DNA from: Homalodisca vitripennis | Taxonomy: Eukaryota > Arthropoda > Insecta > Hemiptera > Cicadellidae | NCBI RefSeq assembly: GCF_021130785.1 | Contig: NW_025777479.1 | Coordinates: 1-64,000, forward strand | Direction: 5' to 3' | Length of the DNA: 64,000 nt | Shown here: positions 1-11,793 of the stretch, one piece after another | Layout of the letters: every line of letters begins with the position of its first letter | How positions within the stretch are numbered: the first letter of the stretch is position 1 | The notes under the pieces: generated by a model | What the model saw: only the letters and a program-made list of their open reading frames with translations | What the model was told of the DNA's origin: nothing | The model's database searches: none | Translations under genes and position numbers: made by a program

Positions 1-1204
1 ACGACAACCCAAAACACAAGTTTTAGAGCTTTTCAATAAGGAAAAGAAATTTTGTAAACACTGAAAATCTTTGGAAAATAAAGGGAAATTCAACGAAATA
101 ACAAATATTATAATTCTGTTTGCTTTAAAATGAGATCTTCTTTTTATATAAACTGTTCAAGTGTTTTGTTTTGTATTTAATAAAATGAACATGTCTATCA
201 TTAAATAAACGATAAATTTCTCTTCAGTATATTAGTCCAAAGGATATCTCTTGAACGAGTTGAACTATCATTTTAAAATGTTTATGAAACATTTACATGG
301 ACAAGCTTGAGTACAGTGGGGCCCCAAAGCAACGCGTAGTATGGGCCACACCTAACCTGTTATATTAAAGATCGAATAACACTTACGCTATTTGTGGCCA
401 AACCGTTATGTCAAGGGTTTTTAAATATTTAACTTTTTTGTCAAACTATTTTATGAAATATCTGCAATGATATTTTATAGTAATTTTATAATTGGACCTA
501 GTCTCCCATTATTTATATTTTGGAAAACAAAATTAGGTTCTGAGTCAAGTAGTCATGAAAAAAAGTTATACAGACAATTGGAACAATGATGAATCTAATC
601 TAACTTTTTAAAGAATTAAACTTTTTGATTTCATAACGTCCAAAACTTTTTAAAATTTCAGCGGTAATTCAAGTAATGTGATATCCTACAAATAATTATT
701 TGCTCCACAAGTTCTAACTACAATGTAATTTCGTAAGCCTCTATTTTGAAATCTATGAAACAGAAAGAACTCCTTTATAATTTTACGGCAATTTTGTGTA
801 TTAAACTGCTAGTCCATGTATTTGGTATTGTTCAAAAGCTCTAATTATCTAAATATGCCCTTTATGAGTTTCAAATACATCTGTTTGTAGAATTATGTCC
901 CATGAGCAGGTTATAATGTTAGTTTATGAGAATAAATGTTTATTTGTTTAGAGTAACCTTTTAACTGTTATTCTCAACCCACTAACCAACTTAAGCCAGA
1001 TGATGTTTTATACAATCTACACTACTTGATCGCCTCGCCGACATATTATTGTCCACACCAACGTATTCTGTTTTATCAGGAAAAAGTTTATTTTTATTAG
1101 TTCCAGTGAGAGTATTAAAGGGAAGTTGATTTTAATTTATAATTTTAATTAATCAAATCACGTTAACGTCTTATTAGGAATTTCTAATACTGTATCAATT
1201 CTAT
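1..1204. other. AT-rich sequence, nothing recognised
   Basis: Low-GC sequence with no open frame of meaningful length and no transposon motif that I recognise. There is a small, less AT-rich patch near 300-360. I see no gene, RNA or repeat boundary here. Confidence 0.5.
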
Positions 1205-1682
1205 TGGCCCTTTCATTATATCTTGTGCTGTGGAAGAGAGCTCTGGCATAAACTTCAGTAACTAATATAAACCTTTTAACCTAAAATAGCTACGGTTTTT
1301 TAATTTAATACATGTTTATTAACTATTTTCAACTCATTGTCAATGGCTAACCTACCAAAACTGGTAAAAAGATTGATGTATGACATATAAATATTTAAAC
1401 GTTAGAACAGTTCCAAACATTTTTCGTTTTTGAATTTGGAAAAAAAGTGTTAACCAACCAATTGTCGCTGTACCCATTGGATACAGAGAGCGTTAAAAAC
1501 CGCACAAAGCAAAAAATAGCACCTACACAAAATTTACCAATGAATTGTAATATAAGTTTTTAATTTGTATTTCTGCTAGCACTGCATATGTACTGTTCTC
1601 GTGGTTTGTGCTGTGAATAGTAGTCACTAAAGCAAAAACTGTTTTGGTTAACGAGAGATAGTTAGTGAAAAACTATGATATA

Positions 1683-1737
1683 TATAGTATATATTATATA
1701 TGATAAATATATATATATATATATATAATATATGATA
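1683..1737. repeat. Imperfect (TA)n microsatellite
   Basis: Interrupted run of alternating T and A inside family X copy 1. Translated frames across it give only isoleucine/tyrosine repeats and are not genes. Confidence 0.85.
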
Positions 1738-1813
1738 TATTCTTTGTTTGAAGGTTATTTTTGACGATGGAAGGATTGTGAAGGAAACAGGAAACAGCCC
1801 TGTTTCCTTCATA

Positions 1814-1814
<1 letters not shown>

Positions 1815-1862
<48 letters not shown>
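1815..1862. repeat. (TA)n microsatellite
   Basis: About 23 uninterrupted TA/AT units directly upstream of the conserved 'agtaactcatcc' module of family X. Confidence 0.95.
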
Positions 1863-1869
<7 letters not shown>

Positions 1870-2065
1870 AAAGTAACTCATCCATGTAAGTCATGGTCCT
1901 GGTCCTCCTTCTGGCCATCACATCGGGTTCATGATTCTACTTCAGTAACTAGTTGTGAATCGAACGACATTATTTGAAAATTCTGAGACATTAAATTTGG
2001 AAATACTTAAGAAAATAAAACTATTAATGCTATGTTGTTTCCATGGATATAAAATATTATTTTAA

Positions 2066-3330
2066 GTAAACTGCTGCGTACGAGTGACTTCCCCAGGTGT
2101 ATACAGTATTGTACTCCTCACCTTGCGGATGATTGTCACATGACCGGGTCAAGTTGGGCGAGGCTATTTTGCAAATAAACTATGATTTACCAGTGTGAAC
2201 CTGTGGTCAGTCGCTATTGGCCTTAAGCTCAACACATACAAAGGCACAGTTCTTCACGTAGACTAATCTGCAGATCAGGCTAAGTGACAGTAGTCTGGCA
2301 GTGTGTAAAAAGTGAAAACTTCAATGCTATTAAGTTACGAAAACACAGTTTTAATCATTATTTTTCCAAAAGGAAATTAACTTTACTAAATAGAAAAATC
2401 ACATACTAAGGTAGTTAATATGATTAGTTTTAAGAGAAAAGTTCCTACAATATAGTAGTTATGTGAAATGAGTATCGCAATTAATACTGTTTTACACAAG
2501 TCCATTAATAATATAACATGAATTTCCATCTTCTACAGTCTTAATTGTAATAAATAGAAGGACTTAATAACATTAAATTTAAATTCGTATACTAAAAGTT
2601 TTAATTTAACATAGATAATAGATATGAATAAAGATATGAGATAAGAAATACTATGAATTAATGTAACAAATATGATTTTAAGTACACTTGTACCGTTACT
2701 TAGATTTTATATAATGTAACATTTTACAACCTAGTCAGCCAGTACAATTTAAGGTTATTTTTTTTATCCAATGTTCCGGAACTAAATTATCGGCGGAGTA
2801 ACTACCTAATTGGCACGCGTATGAATATTTTATTCTAACCCTTGGTAGCAGCCCAACTACGTGACCGATCTGACCTCGCGCGCCTTGTCCGCGAGCTCAC
2901 GTATTATTGGAGTAGATGGCTACCACTTTCATAACTTCTATTCCTCTTCTAGTAATTACCGACTAGAAATAACCCTTCTTAGACTACAGCTTCAATGTCT
3001 CGTGCCAAGACGCCGACGCCCGTGTTGTGATTTTACATATTGCGAAGGGAAGTAGAATCTTAATGTTTTATAAAGTCAAACATCGTAGGCATAATTCCAT
3101 AGAACATTGGATATTTTAGTCCAACCTATCAGATATACATTTTTATATCTTTTACTCTAATTGGCAGCAACGTGACAAGGTATAACTTACATCTAATTTA
3201 CCAACTAAAAGTTGTGCTTGTAAGTTTCGCTTATTAAATTGAACTTATAAGTAAACTTTGCAATTCGAGTATTTATTACTACGACCTCAGAAGTCACCAC
3301 CCCCATGGGTTGTCATTCGGTACACAATAA
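2066..3330. other. AT-rich sequence; may contain the 5' LTR of the next Gypsy element
   Basis: Mostly AT-rich. A less AT-rich patch lies at about 2800-3050. The segment ending 'ggtacaca' near 3330 stands where a 5' LTR end would be expected, because the following 'attgcgcc.ctctgct' motif matches the start of the internal region of the full-length Gypsy element at 50412-59986. No second LTR copy exists in the window, so the LTR limits cannot be drawn. Confidence 0.3.
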
Positions 3331-3401
3331 TGATTGCGCCTCTCTGCTATTGACGTGCCTACTCTCCCATCAACTGGGTGAAACTGAGTGAAAACGCCAC
3401 A

Positions 3402-4706
3402 ATGCCTGCCATTAAAATAGAGTATTTGTCTAAAGATGAATTAGTATTTGAACTGATATCTAGAGGTGTTAAATTAAATAGTGACAGTACAGTAAATGAA
3501 CTTAGAAAGTCCTTAAGAAAGTGTTTGAGAAACAATATTTTACCTACTGCAAGTAGCCTATTAAAAATAGATCACAATCAGGAAGTACAACTTCTCAGTG
3601 AAAAAGTGATTTTATTAGAACATGGGTGCAGTGAATTGAACAGTGATAGTTCACCTTTATAAATCACCAAATTCCAAGAAAAATTTAAACATTTAATAAA
3701 CCGTTTATTTTTAGACAACCAGCTAGAACTAACTACTGTACATAGTGAAACTTTATCAGCTTTAAAGTGTAGGCTATTAAATGTTGAACAACAGTTAGCT
3801 AAAAACTTGCTACCTAAAGTGAACCTAGAACAGCTTAAAGTGTTAGAAGCCAATTTAAATGAATCATTAGAACAAGCTATGGAACAGGCAGTTAAAGAAC
3901 AAATAGGTCCTACTTCTGTACAACCACCAACAATATCGCAGCCTACTGCCAATACCCCCACTTTGCCTTTAATGCCTATTTATAATGCAAACAATAATTG
4001 TATTAGTCAACCTATGTCTACTTTAAATATGTTTAATAAGTTAAACAACCCTGTAGAACATTATTTACAAAATTTTACAGTAACAAATGGTTTAGTAGTA
4101 CCTGAGCTTATAAAATTTTTGAAAACTTTGTTAAAACTAAAATATGAAACTAGCCTATCAGATAATGAAATTTTAGCATTATTACCCTGTAAAAGTCCAC
4201 TTTTAGCCAAAATAATACAGTGTAAGTCTGTCATGCCAAATGTCAACTATCTACACAGGGAATTAATTAGTGCTTTTATCCCTATAGGCCTAATTGAAAG
4301 ACTTAGACTAGATTTAGTTTATAGGCCACAAAGGTTTGATGAGCCACTGTATGAATACTTCTATGATATCAAAGAGCTCAGTCAAGTTTTATTGTGTAAC
4401 ATAAGTCAACAGGACTTGGTAACTTGTATAAAAAGAGGTATTAAGCCTACAGATAGAAATAAGTTAATTTTTGAAAACAATCCCATTTGTTTTACAGATT
4501 TGGAAAAATTGTGTATAGCTAGTAACAACATAACCTTTAATGATAACTTAAGGGGCAATTTAAGTAGGACATATGTTAACAACATGTATCCACCACATGT
4601 TGAACTTAGAAAAAGTAGGCCTACTGTAAAAAACCCAAAGTTATGTTTCAATTGTAATAGGCCTGGTCACTTAGCAAAAAATTGTTTTAGGAAGCCAAAA
4701 AACTAG
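3402..4706 (+). pseudogene. Gypsy gag (nucleocapsid/capsid polyprotein), one nonsense codon
   Basis: Gag forms the virus-like particle and binds the genomic RNA of the retrotransposon. One reading frame runs from the ATG at 3402 to the TAG at 4704, about 434 codons, with a single in-frame TAA at 3660-3662. Removing that stop from consideration, the frame is otherwise open throughout. The N-terminus carries the SKDEL/RGV/ELRK pattern shared with the other Gypsy gag in this window. A C-terminal zinc knuckle of type CX2CX4HX4C begins 'CFNC' and spans about 4644-4685. The region between is helical-looking and rich in Leu, Glu and Lys. The last three sense codons overlap a -1 frameshift heptamer. 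The element family is secure; the exact clade is not assigned. Confidence 0.85.
4697..4703 (+). promoter_or_regulatory. -1 ribosomal frameshift slippery heptamer AAAAAAC
   Basis: The sequence A AAA AAC is in the correct X XXY YYZ phase relative to gag, and the gag stop TAG follows immediately at 4704. Shifting back one base here would bypass the gag stop and enter the -1 frame, as many LTR elements do to make Gag-Pol. In this decayed copy the downstream pol frame has since been broken by indels. The motif is seen directly; its activity is inferred. Confidence 0.7.
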
Positions 4707-4712
4707 TTGGTA

Positions 4713-4753
4713 GGGGAGTGGTATTACACACAACACCTAAAATATCCCTCCCC
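4713..4753 (+). promoter_or_regulatory. Possible frameshift-stimulating stem
   Basis: GGGGAG at 4713-4718 is complementary to CTCCCC at 4748-4753, giving a six-pair G-C-rich stem with a 29-nt loop. It starts 9 nt after the slippery heptamer, the same spacing as in the full-length Gypsy element. A six-pair stem can arise by chance, so support comes mainly from position. Confidence 0.4.
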
Positions 4754-4916
4754 GGTTTCATAAGTCTAAGAATACTAGGCCTAATTTTATAAATAGTAAT
4801 GCAGTAAGAAAAGAAAAACACTATTTTATTAGAATCTATGATAAGGTAATTAAAAATTGGAGTAAATTAAACCATAGAAAACTAATTTAAAACTAAATGT
4901 TAAACAGTGTAACAAT

Positions 4917-6150
4917 ATGCTTTTAATTGAAGCTATATTGGGTAAAAATTTAATAACAAACTGCTTATTAGACACTGGTGCTGCAAGAGATATAATTAGT
5001 AAAGAATTTTATGACAGCCTATTGTTGAATAAAAATGTTTCTAAATTAATGAAGTCAGATGATAAAATGTTTGCTGCAAATAACACTGAAAAAAAATGTT
5101 TTGGTTATGCTACGATAAAAATTTATAAATTTTGTTGGACACTAAAACTTATTGTATTGGATAATTTAAAATGGGACATTGTATTAGGAAACCCATTTAT
5201 AACTAATGGTAAACTAATTTTAGATCTTGATGGAGATTCATGTTATTTTAAATTCAATTGTAATGAGAAAGTAACTATTGTCAGACAACAGCCTTTTGAA
5301 CATGAATTAAACAACATTGATGTAAAAATAGGGTGCACTAGAGCTGAGGTTGAGATACAAAACCTTATAGGGGATTTTCCAAATGTTTTTACTCCGAAAT
5401 TAGGAGAGGCTCTAGATTTGGAAGTTTAATTAATTCTAAATGACCCCACACCTGTAAATATTAGGCCTTATTTTATAAGACCTCCCACTGTAAATAAGAT
5501 GAAAACAATAATACAGGACTGGTTTGACCAAGGAGTAATTGAACCCAGTACTTCAGCCTACTCCAGTCCAGCCTTTTTAACCAAAAAGGACAGACTTGTA
5601 GTCAATTACACAGAATTAAATAAAAAGTTACAGAAAATTGATTTTCCCATTGTTGATTTAAATATCTATTATCAACATCTTAGTGGAGCTAAATATTTTT
5701 TCAGTAATAAATTTAAGAAAAAGTTTTTTACAATGTCCATTATCACCTGATAGTCAAGATCTTACCTCATCTAGTACTATATTTGGTAAATATAAATTTA
5801 AATGAGTCCCCTTTGGTTTAAATGTTGGTAGTGCTGTATTGTCCGCCTATCTGGACAAAGTCCTAGACAATATAAAATTTAAATATTTGATAAATTTTTA
5901 TGATGATATCTTAGTGTACAGTAAAGACCTTAATTCGCATTTAGTACACGTCAGAGAAATTGTAAATAGGCTAAGCAAACATGGCTTAACGGCAAACCTA
6001 GAGAAACCAAAGTTTTGTTTTGAGGAAATCTCCTTTTTGGGGAATTTAATAAAAAATAATAGAGTTACTATAGATCCCGAGCGAACAAGGAGTATAAGAG
6101 AATTTATGCCACCTAAGAACGCCAAACTAGAACAATACAGTCCTCGAATC
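4917..6150 (+). pseudogene. Gypsy pol fragment: protease and reverse transcriptase
   Basis: Encodes the aspartic protease and the first part of reverse transcriptase of the Gypsy element. The protease active-site motif 'LLDTGA' lies near 4963-4980. The frame from 4917 continues to 5750 with one TAA at 5427-5429 and includes the RT N-terminal pattern 'GVIEPS..SYSSPAF'-like residues near 5535-5580. A frameshift between about 5700 and 5740 moves the RT into another frame, where the catalytic 'FYDDI' box appears at about 5896-5912 (the usual form is F/YxDD). The sequence then runs through the 'FLG' region and stops resembling pol after about 6120. RNase H and integrase are missing. Non-functional. 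Confidence 0.85.
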
Positions 6151-6190
6151 GTTCATAACATTCAATTTTCAAGAAAAAAATCATAATTGC

Positions 6191-6564
6191 AGGTTTCCAA
6201 ATATAAATACCACCTTTACTCGTCGCATGTACCAGTTTTTAAATTCAAGTAATCGTGTTCTATAATTGCTTAAACACTATCAACCCTAAATGCCGATTTA
6301 GAGTCTAATAACCCCCAAAAAAATTTAATTCTATGGCGAGTTCTGGAGATTTAATACTACTGTTATTTAACTCCAATTGTTAACCAAGATTTTGACTAAA
6401 ATCACTTTGGTAATGGTTTAATTCTGCAGGATGCTCTATCATTTTCAGCTGAAGCATTTTTCATCACGACTCATTCTAGTTTGTAGAATGTAGAATTTTT
6501 GAAAGTGACATTGAAATCTAATAAGGTATTTATATTACTTTATCACTTTAGTTGACTATACTTA
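6191..6564. other. AT-rich sequence, nothing recognised
   Basis: No coding frame or known repeat is seen between the Gypsy fragment and the next family X copy. Confidence 0.5.
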
Positions 6565-7482
6565 TTTCTTATAGTATGAGAGAGACATCTGGTGTTAAAG
6601 TCAGTAACTAGTTGAATCACTTGAAGATCACAGACAATATTTCTCCCAAAAATGGTCATGACAGTTACACAAATTATTAAATATAATAAATAAACATAAT
6701 TCATTTAGTAGTTTAATATATAAACACGTAGCATAAACTGTTTTCAACTCAAGGTGAATATTTATCCAACTGCAAAATTGGCTCAAATATGTCAATTATA
6801 AATAATGTAGGAAATATTTCTCCTTATAAATTTAAAAATATTTAGCAGATATGATTGTATGAGCGAATAAAAAGTGTTACTGCGATTGGTTAGATGGAGT
6901 TGCTAAGTTCTGAATTGATTATTTCTGCACACTTTGGGTACAGACAGAATTCAAGACAGCCCAGGACAAGGTTCTTGCTATATTTACAAAAAATATTACA
7001 AAATATTTCATTAATCAAATAGAAATTATTGAAGAAAAGCGAAAACCACGAAATTAAAACATATGCAAACTGAATAAAATTGAATTTACTCAATTATCAT
7101 TACATGTGAACTATTCCTGTGCTTTGTGTTGTAGTTAATATTTGCTAAAAATAGGATGTAATTTGCTTTGGGTAACGAGAGATGCTATAAAGAACAACTT
7201 AGATCTCTAAATTATAAAAGTAACTCATCCATGTATGGCCTGGTCCTTGGAACTGGCCATCGCATCTTTTTTTCTCTTACATGCGACGCGTTGAATGGAT
7301 ACTGAACACAAAGAATTAGAATTATCAAAAAAAAAACCAGTCAATTAATTACCTATCCTTTGATATTTCCAGGGATATTAAACAGTTTTTGTACGTACGA
7401 TTCATATTATTACCTTAATTTTCTCTTAGCTACATTGCTTCTTTTCGCCATCACTAGTACTGACATTAAACCGATTTTTCTT
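6565..7482 (+). repeat. Family X dispersed repeat, left copy 2
   Basis: Modules in the same order as copy 1: 'agacatctggtgt...cagtaact' (6583-6613), 'tgggtacagacag' (6935), 'tgctttgtgttg' (7112), 'gtaacgagaga' (7171), 'aaaagtaactcatcc...ggcctggtcc' (7216-7243), 'tttccagggatat' (7365), and a terminal 'actagtactgacattaaaccg' block (7454-7474). The presence of all modules makes it one of the most complete copies. No protein is encoded. Confidence 0.65.
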
Positions 7483-7624
7483 GTTATGTGATTGTCTATA
7501 CACAGTATAGAGACAAATATGTGTTTAAAATATAATTTAAATTTGATTTCTATCTAGGTTACGGTGTATATAGTAATAGATCTAAAGTGCATAAAAGATT
7601 TAGTTAATTGGAAAAAAATATAAC

Positions 7625-7784
7625 CTGTTTCCATCTGTACCCTTTGGGTTCAGAGTGAATAAAATAACAGAGAACACAAGTTTACCAACTACTACACAAG
7701 ATGAACAAATGGTTTTTGTATCTCGTAAGTATACTGACGACACAAAAAGGAATAAATGAATCTGAAATAAATATAAATAAATAA

Positions 7785-7830
<46 letters not shown>

Positions 7831-8170
7831 GTTGATATTAAATTCTGATGTGTATATTTTGCAATCTCATTATCACTATGAACTGTTCCGATATCTTGTG
7901 CTGTGATTAATACTCAATAAAATATGATATAAACTGTTTAGGAACGATATAGTGAGAGTAGAAATTGTGATTTCTAAATAATAAAAGTAAATCAGTTATC
8001 TTTGAAGGTCCTGCTCCTGCTCCTGGGCACCGCATCCTGTTCTTAATGGTGGTTCTCCGACTTACTGAGAGTTGAACTAATTTTGAACGAGGAAACTGAA
8101 CTGTCGATAAAAATTTAAAAGAAATCTCAAAACTTTTCCTTGTAGTTTCTATGGAAATCTATAAAATAAT
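7625..8170 (+). repeat. Family X dispersed repeat, left copy 3 (adjacent to copy 2)
   Basis: Begins with the 'gtaccctttgggttcagag' module (7638) and continues through 'tcttgtgctgtgatta' (7892), 'aaaagtaaatcag...ggtcctgctcctgctcctgg' (7984-8022) and 'tttctatggaaat' (8147). It lies only about 150 bp after copy 2, so the family is locally tandem. It contains a (TA)n tract. Confidence 0.65.
7790..7826. repeat. (TA)n microsatellite
   Basis: About 18 TA units preceded by several ATAA units, inside family X copy 3. Confidence 0.95.
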
Positions 8171-11141
8171 AAATATTACTTTTGGGTATTTTTCTGTTGT
8201 TTCGTTTCTCTTATTGCTGTATTAAACTACTGTACTTATGTTTAGGTCACAAGTTTTATCAAAATTCAAAATACAGAAACTTTTATTAATTCTTATTATC
8301 TAATTATAAATACGTAAATGCTGAGCAGACAAACTTGTATATAAAAACATAATTTTAATAGTTTTTTGTCCGTATACCTAACACGGTAATATATGTTGTA
8401 TGGTATACAATATCTAAGGAGAGTGTTCGATATGTCGTTTACACTGTTGTTCATTCACATATAAAACCCTCTGTATATTCAACAAATATGGTATGACATC
8501 ATGCAAGTAGTCAAAAATACAGATACATTTTAAATTTCCTTAGACGATTATAGCTATTAAAAATCTTATAACAAGTACAAAGCACTAATGTAATTATGTA
8601 CATGCTTACTTCACAATATTAAACCATTTTAAACTTTACATAATATTGTGTATTAGAAAAAATTAACTAAATTAGCTTAAGTTAAAAAAAACTTCTTATA
8701 AATGTTAAAGATCTTAAAGGTGTAAATTTATTGAGAAGGATAAATTATAATTTCCTTATAATGAAGATTATATTACATTTGGAGTTTAATACCGTTAGAA
8801 AAAATATGTCTTAACAGATTTGCATGTCTAAAAAATCCGATGAGAGGGGTCATATTTGAAAAAAGTCGAAAACTTTCTTATCTCTGAGGTTGCGAGTCGA
8901 TGAAGGTCAGAGCTATGACTACTAAAGGTTCCAATGTGAAAATTTTTATTGGGTGATAGTTCTACTATTACAAATATAAATTTTTATTATTTCTAATAGA
9001 CTAGGACTTTCGATAGGTTAAAATTTTCTTAGGTTTTAAACTGTCCCAGCTCACTCGTCTCATATGTTGGGAGCTTTTTATTCTGGGAGTTTCTTAATCA
9101 TGGTAATACCCAGAAGCTGAGTTTATGTTAAGTCAGACGGTTCCAGAGGCTGGGATATTCTATAGATCAAATGGCATATTCGACAGTTACGTTGATGCCA
9201 TCGAATGGAGAGGTAGAGGTTAGTTTTCCCGAGAGGCTACAGATTCTAGTTATGGGAGGATTCTAGAGGCTAAATACTCACAGAGAAAAAGGATATTTAC
9301 AAAAGCATGTCATTCCAATAGCTTAACAGTTTTACTGAGTGTGGTGTTAGAGATTTGGCTGTCCGTGTAAAGTTGCAAGGTTCTAGAAACAGAGACGGAA
9401 TGAATCTAAAAACCAAATTGGACCAGACTCTTAATCTCACTTTCGGTTAGCAAAATCTGCCTTTTTAACTATTCTTTACAATTATATGATTGATTCAAAT
9501 CTTTGCATGTCAGTGATAAATGTTTTAACACATATTTTTTATATCTAAAGTTTATTTTAGACAAAAAAATGAGTTTGGAAAAACATAATAATGGTCGGAA
9601 TATAAAAAGATTTTCTATTGAAACTTCTTATGAAATATTAGTAATATTGATCTATTACGTTCCTCTATTTTGCCTTGATACACTCTAGATTTCAATATCG
9701 CATAATATATTGGTGCGGTACATATAAGTATTTTAAGATAATCTAAGAACCACCCTAAACCAATTTTTACGTAACATGTAAAAACTTTTAAAAATGTAAA
9801 GTTCCTTTCCCCTCTACAAAGAAATATATATTAAACCTACTCAACATAATTTTGTTTAAAAAGTCTTTGGATTGTTTTTTTTATTAAAACATCTATGTAA
9901 ATTGAAATAATTTAAGACTACCCTAGGTTAAAAAGTCTAATTTTCGCCAATCTTTTCAAATATTTGGACCCACGGGTATTAATCACCTTTCATTAAACAT
10001 GAAAATAGGTACGTTAAGGTACTATTATAGAGTTTCACCTTCTTTATATATTTTGTATGTTGCTTTTTATATTTTGAATGTAGGCGGGGTATTACGTTTA
10101 GTATTGTATTAGTATCAGCACCCTGTATGATGGTTAACATTAGCATATTGACAAAATATACGGTGATGATTTTAAGTGGAAAAGAATTATAGTTAATTAT
10201 ATGAATAATCCATATTTTATAGGGGCTTACTTGGAAAACATAGTTTTACAATAAAATGTATTACTTTCTAAATTTCCAAAATATCATATAAAGGTTTGTG
10301 TAATGATCCTTCATACCACAATAATATTAATAATATTTTTGTTATCCATTGGATTAAGTAATTAACTAAACTAGATTCATGTGACACCTGATAGAAATAT
10401 AGCTTGCGATCTAGGTAATATTAAATTTGATGTTTAAGGGAAAACGAATTATTTGGAACTAATTCATTTAACTGCAAGTTATATGATTCAAAATTTGTTA
10501 ATTATTCAACTGTTTCTCATACAGCTGGTGGCTTTACAAACACTTAAGCAGAACAATGTTTGGAGTTGAATAAAACTATTATAATATTTGTTTAGTCACG
10601 ATTCTAAAATAAATAGTTGATACAATCTAGACAGTAAAGCGGGAAAACGTGGGTTAAACATTGAGTTTTAGTACACGAGCTGCTAAACCAGGTCCTCGCA
10701 GGAATAACCTATCTTACCTAATAAGACCTGAGTATGTAAAAAACCAATATTTTCTTACAATTATTTATATCGACAGAATTTAAAACCTTTCCAAGCTATT
10801 TTATTTTTGATTATTTTATTTATGGACTTTGGCCTACTGCATTTTTAAAAAGCTGCACCTTTTGAGACATTTAAGAATCGTATGAATATTTCCAACTTAA
10901 TTAATAGGGAATGACAATATTATTAAGTAGAAAATAGTATCGTGTCTTGAATATGATACAAAAACGTAGCATATATTAGTACATTTTTAACATGTTTATA
11001 AAATAATACGACTATAGCCGAAAATAATTTCAGATTGTATGGCAATGGGTTTATTTTAAATCTCCGACTTGAGTGCACTGTCTTTAAAGTTAAATATAAA
11101 ACGGATCAAATTATTGAAGTATTCTTCAGTACATTTCGGCG
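8171..11141. other. AT-rich sequence, nothing recognised
   Basis: About 3 kb of low-GC sequence. A less AT-rich stretch at about 8860-9470 repeats short phrases such as 'agaggct' but has no coherent open frame. No transposon motif, RNA gene or conserved protein was seen. Confidence 0.45.
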
Positions 11142-11189
11142 TTACTTGTCCGGTGACGTCATTCCACTGATGAATGACGTCCATGCACT

Positions 11190-11393
11190 ATGACCGGTCA
11201 CAAGAGTCAAGGTCAGACAATCGATCTTGTCGGATTCGACTTTCGCACTGACTGTTTTACCCACGACCAGTTGTACGTCCTGCTCAGTAGAGTTCGACGC
11301 CCAGAAGACATCGTGGTCCTTGTCCGTCCTGATCGAGTATTCAAAGAAGTCGGTTACGCGAGGAACATCGTGTTTGGCGAACTTCTTCAGTAA
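11190..11393 (+). pseudogene. Helitron helicase C-terminal fragment
   Basis: An open frame of 67 codons contains 'HKSQGQT' followed by 'QLYVLLSRVRRPED', the two closely spaced C-terminal motifs (V and VI region) of PIF1-like helicases in the Helitron Rep-helicase protein. In Helitrons this protein drives rolling-circle transposition. Everything upstream, including the Rep nuclease and the Walker A region, is missing; a stop lies just before the start (11175-11177). A minisatellite begins 5 bp after the stop, at the position expected for a Helitron 3' end. PIF1 host helicases share these motifs, but the truncated state and context favour a Helitron. Confidence 0.75.
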
Positions 11394-11397
11394 ACCA

Positions 11398-11793
11398 GAT
11401 TGACACTGACAGTAGGTAAGGGGGTATGCCGAACCAAAACTTCCCGTCGTGATTGACTCTGGCAGTAGGCTAGGGGGCCTGCTCATACAAAATTCCCCTT
11501 CGTGATTGACTCTGACAGTAAGCTAAGGGGCCTGCTCATACGAATTTCCCCCGCGTGATTGAATCTGACAGTAGACTAGGGGGCTACCGAAAAAAAACTC
11601 CCCCTCGCGATTGACTCTGACAGTAGGCTATAGGGCCTGCTCATACAAAATCCCCCCCCTCGTGATTGACTCTGACAGTAGTAGGCTAGGGGGCCTGCTC
11701 ATAAGATATCCCCTTCGTGATTGAATCCGGCAGTAGGCTAGGGGGCTGCCGAAACAAAACTCTCCTTCGTGATTGACTGTTGCAGTAGGCTAG
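11398..11793 (+). repeat. Minisatellite, eight 51-55 bp units, higher-order A-B-B pattern
   Basis: Units begin at 11398, 11451, 11506, 11557, 11609, 11664, 11719 and 11771 (the last is partial). Each starts 'gattga' and carries 'cagtaggctag'-like sequence. Two unit types alternate: type A contains 'ccgaa' after the G-rich block (units 1, 4, 7) and type B contains 'cctgctcata' (units 2, 3, 5, 6), so the array reads A B B A B B A plus a partial unit. The higher-order period is about 160 bp. The array ends on CTAG at 11790-11793, like a Helitron 3' terminus. It directly follows the Helitron helicase fragment. Confidence 0.9.

Larger units (their letters stand above)
1205..2065 (+). repeat. Family X dispersed repeat, left copy 1
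   Basis: This is a degenerate copy of a repeat family seen at least a dozen times in the window. Recognisable modules in order are an 'agagctctgg...cagtaact' block (1236-1264), a 'gtacccattgg' block (1471), a 'tttgtgctgtgaat' block (1602), the strongest module 'agtaactcatcc...gtcctggtcctcc' (1872-1907), and 'tttccatggatat' (2038-2050). The same modules recur in the same order elsewhere. No coding capacity is seen. It may be an old non-autonomous transposon or a dispersed satellite; this is inferred from by-eye alignment of copies in this window only. Confidence 0.6.
3331..6190 (+). mobile_element. Decayed, 3'-truncated Ty3/Gypsy LTR retrotransposon
   Basis: Leader, gag and the first part of pol (protease and reverse transcriptase) of a Ty3/Gypsy element. 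RNase H and integrase are absent after about 6120-6190. It is related to the full-length element at 50412-59986: both share the gag N-terminal 'SKDEL..FE...RGV...ELRK' pattern, one CCHC knuckle, and the leader motif 'attgcgcc'. The protein divergence is large, so they are distinct lineages or old relatives. Several nonsense codons and at least one frameshift make it inactive. The exact right boundary is uncertain. Confidence 0.85.

Noticed and set aside
1648..1921. Open frames made of Ile-Tyr repeats across (TA)n tracts
   Set aside because: Pure microsatellite translations with no non-repeat conserved part; the same applies at 12706-13087.
11142..11486. 114-codon frame on the - strand over the Helitron helicase and minisatellite
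   Set aside because: It is antisense to a recognisable helicase fragment and runs into the tandem repeat.
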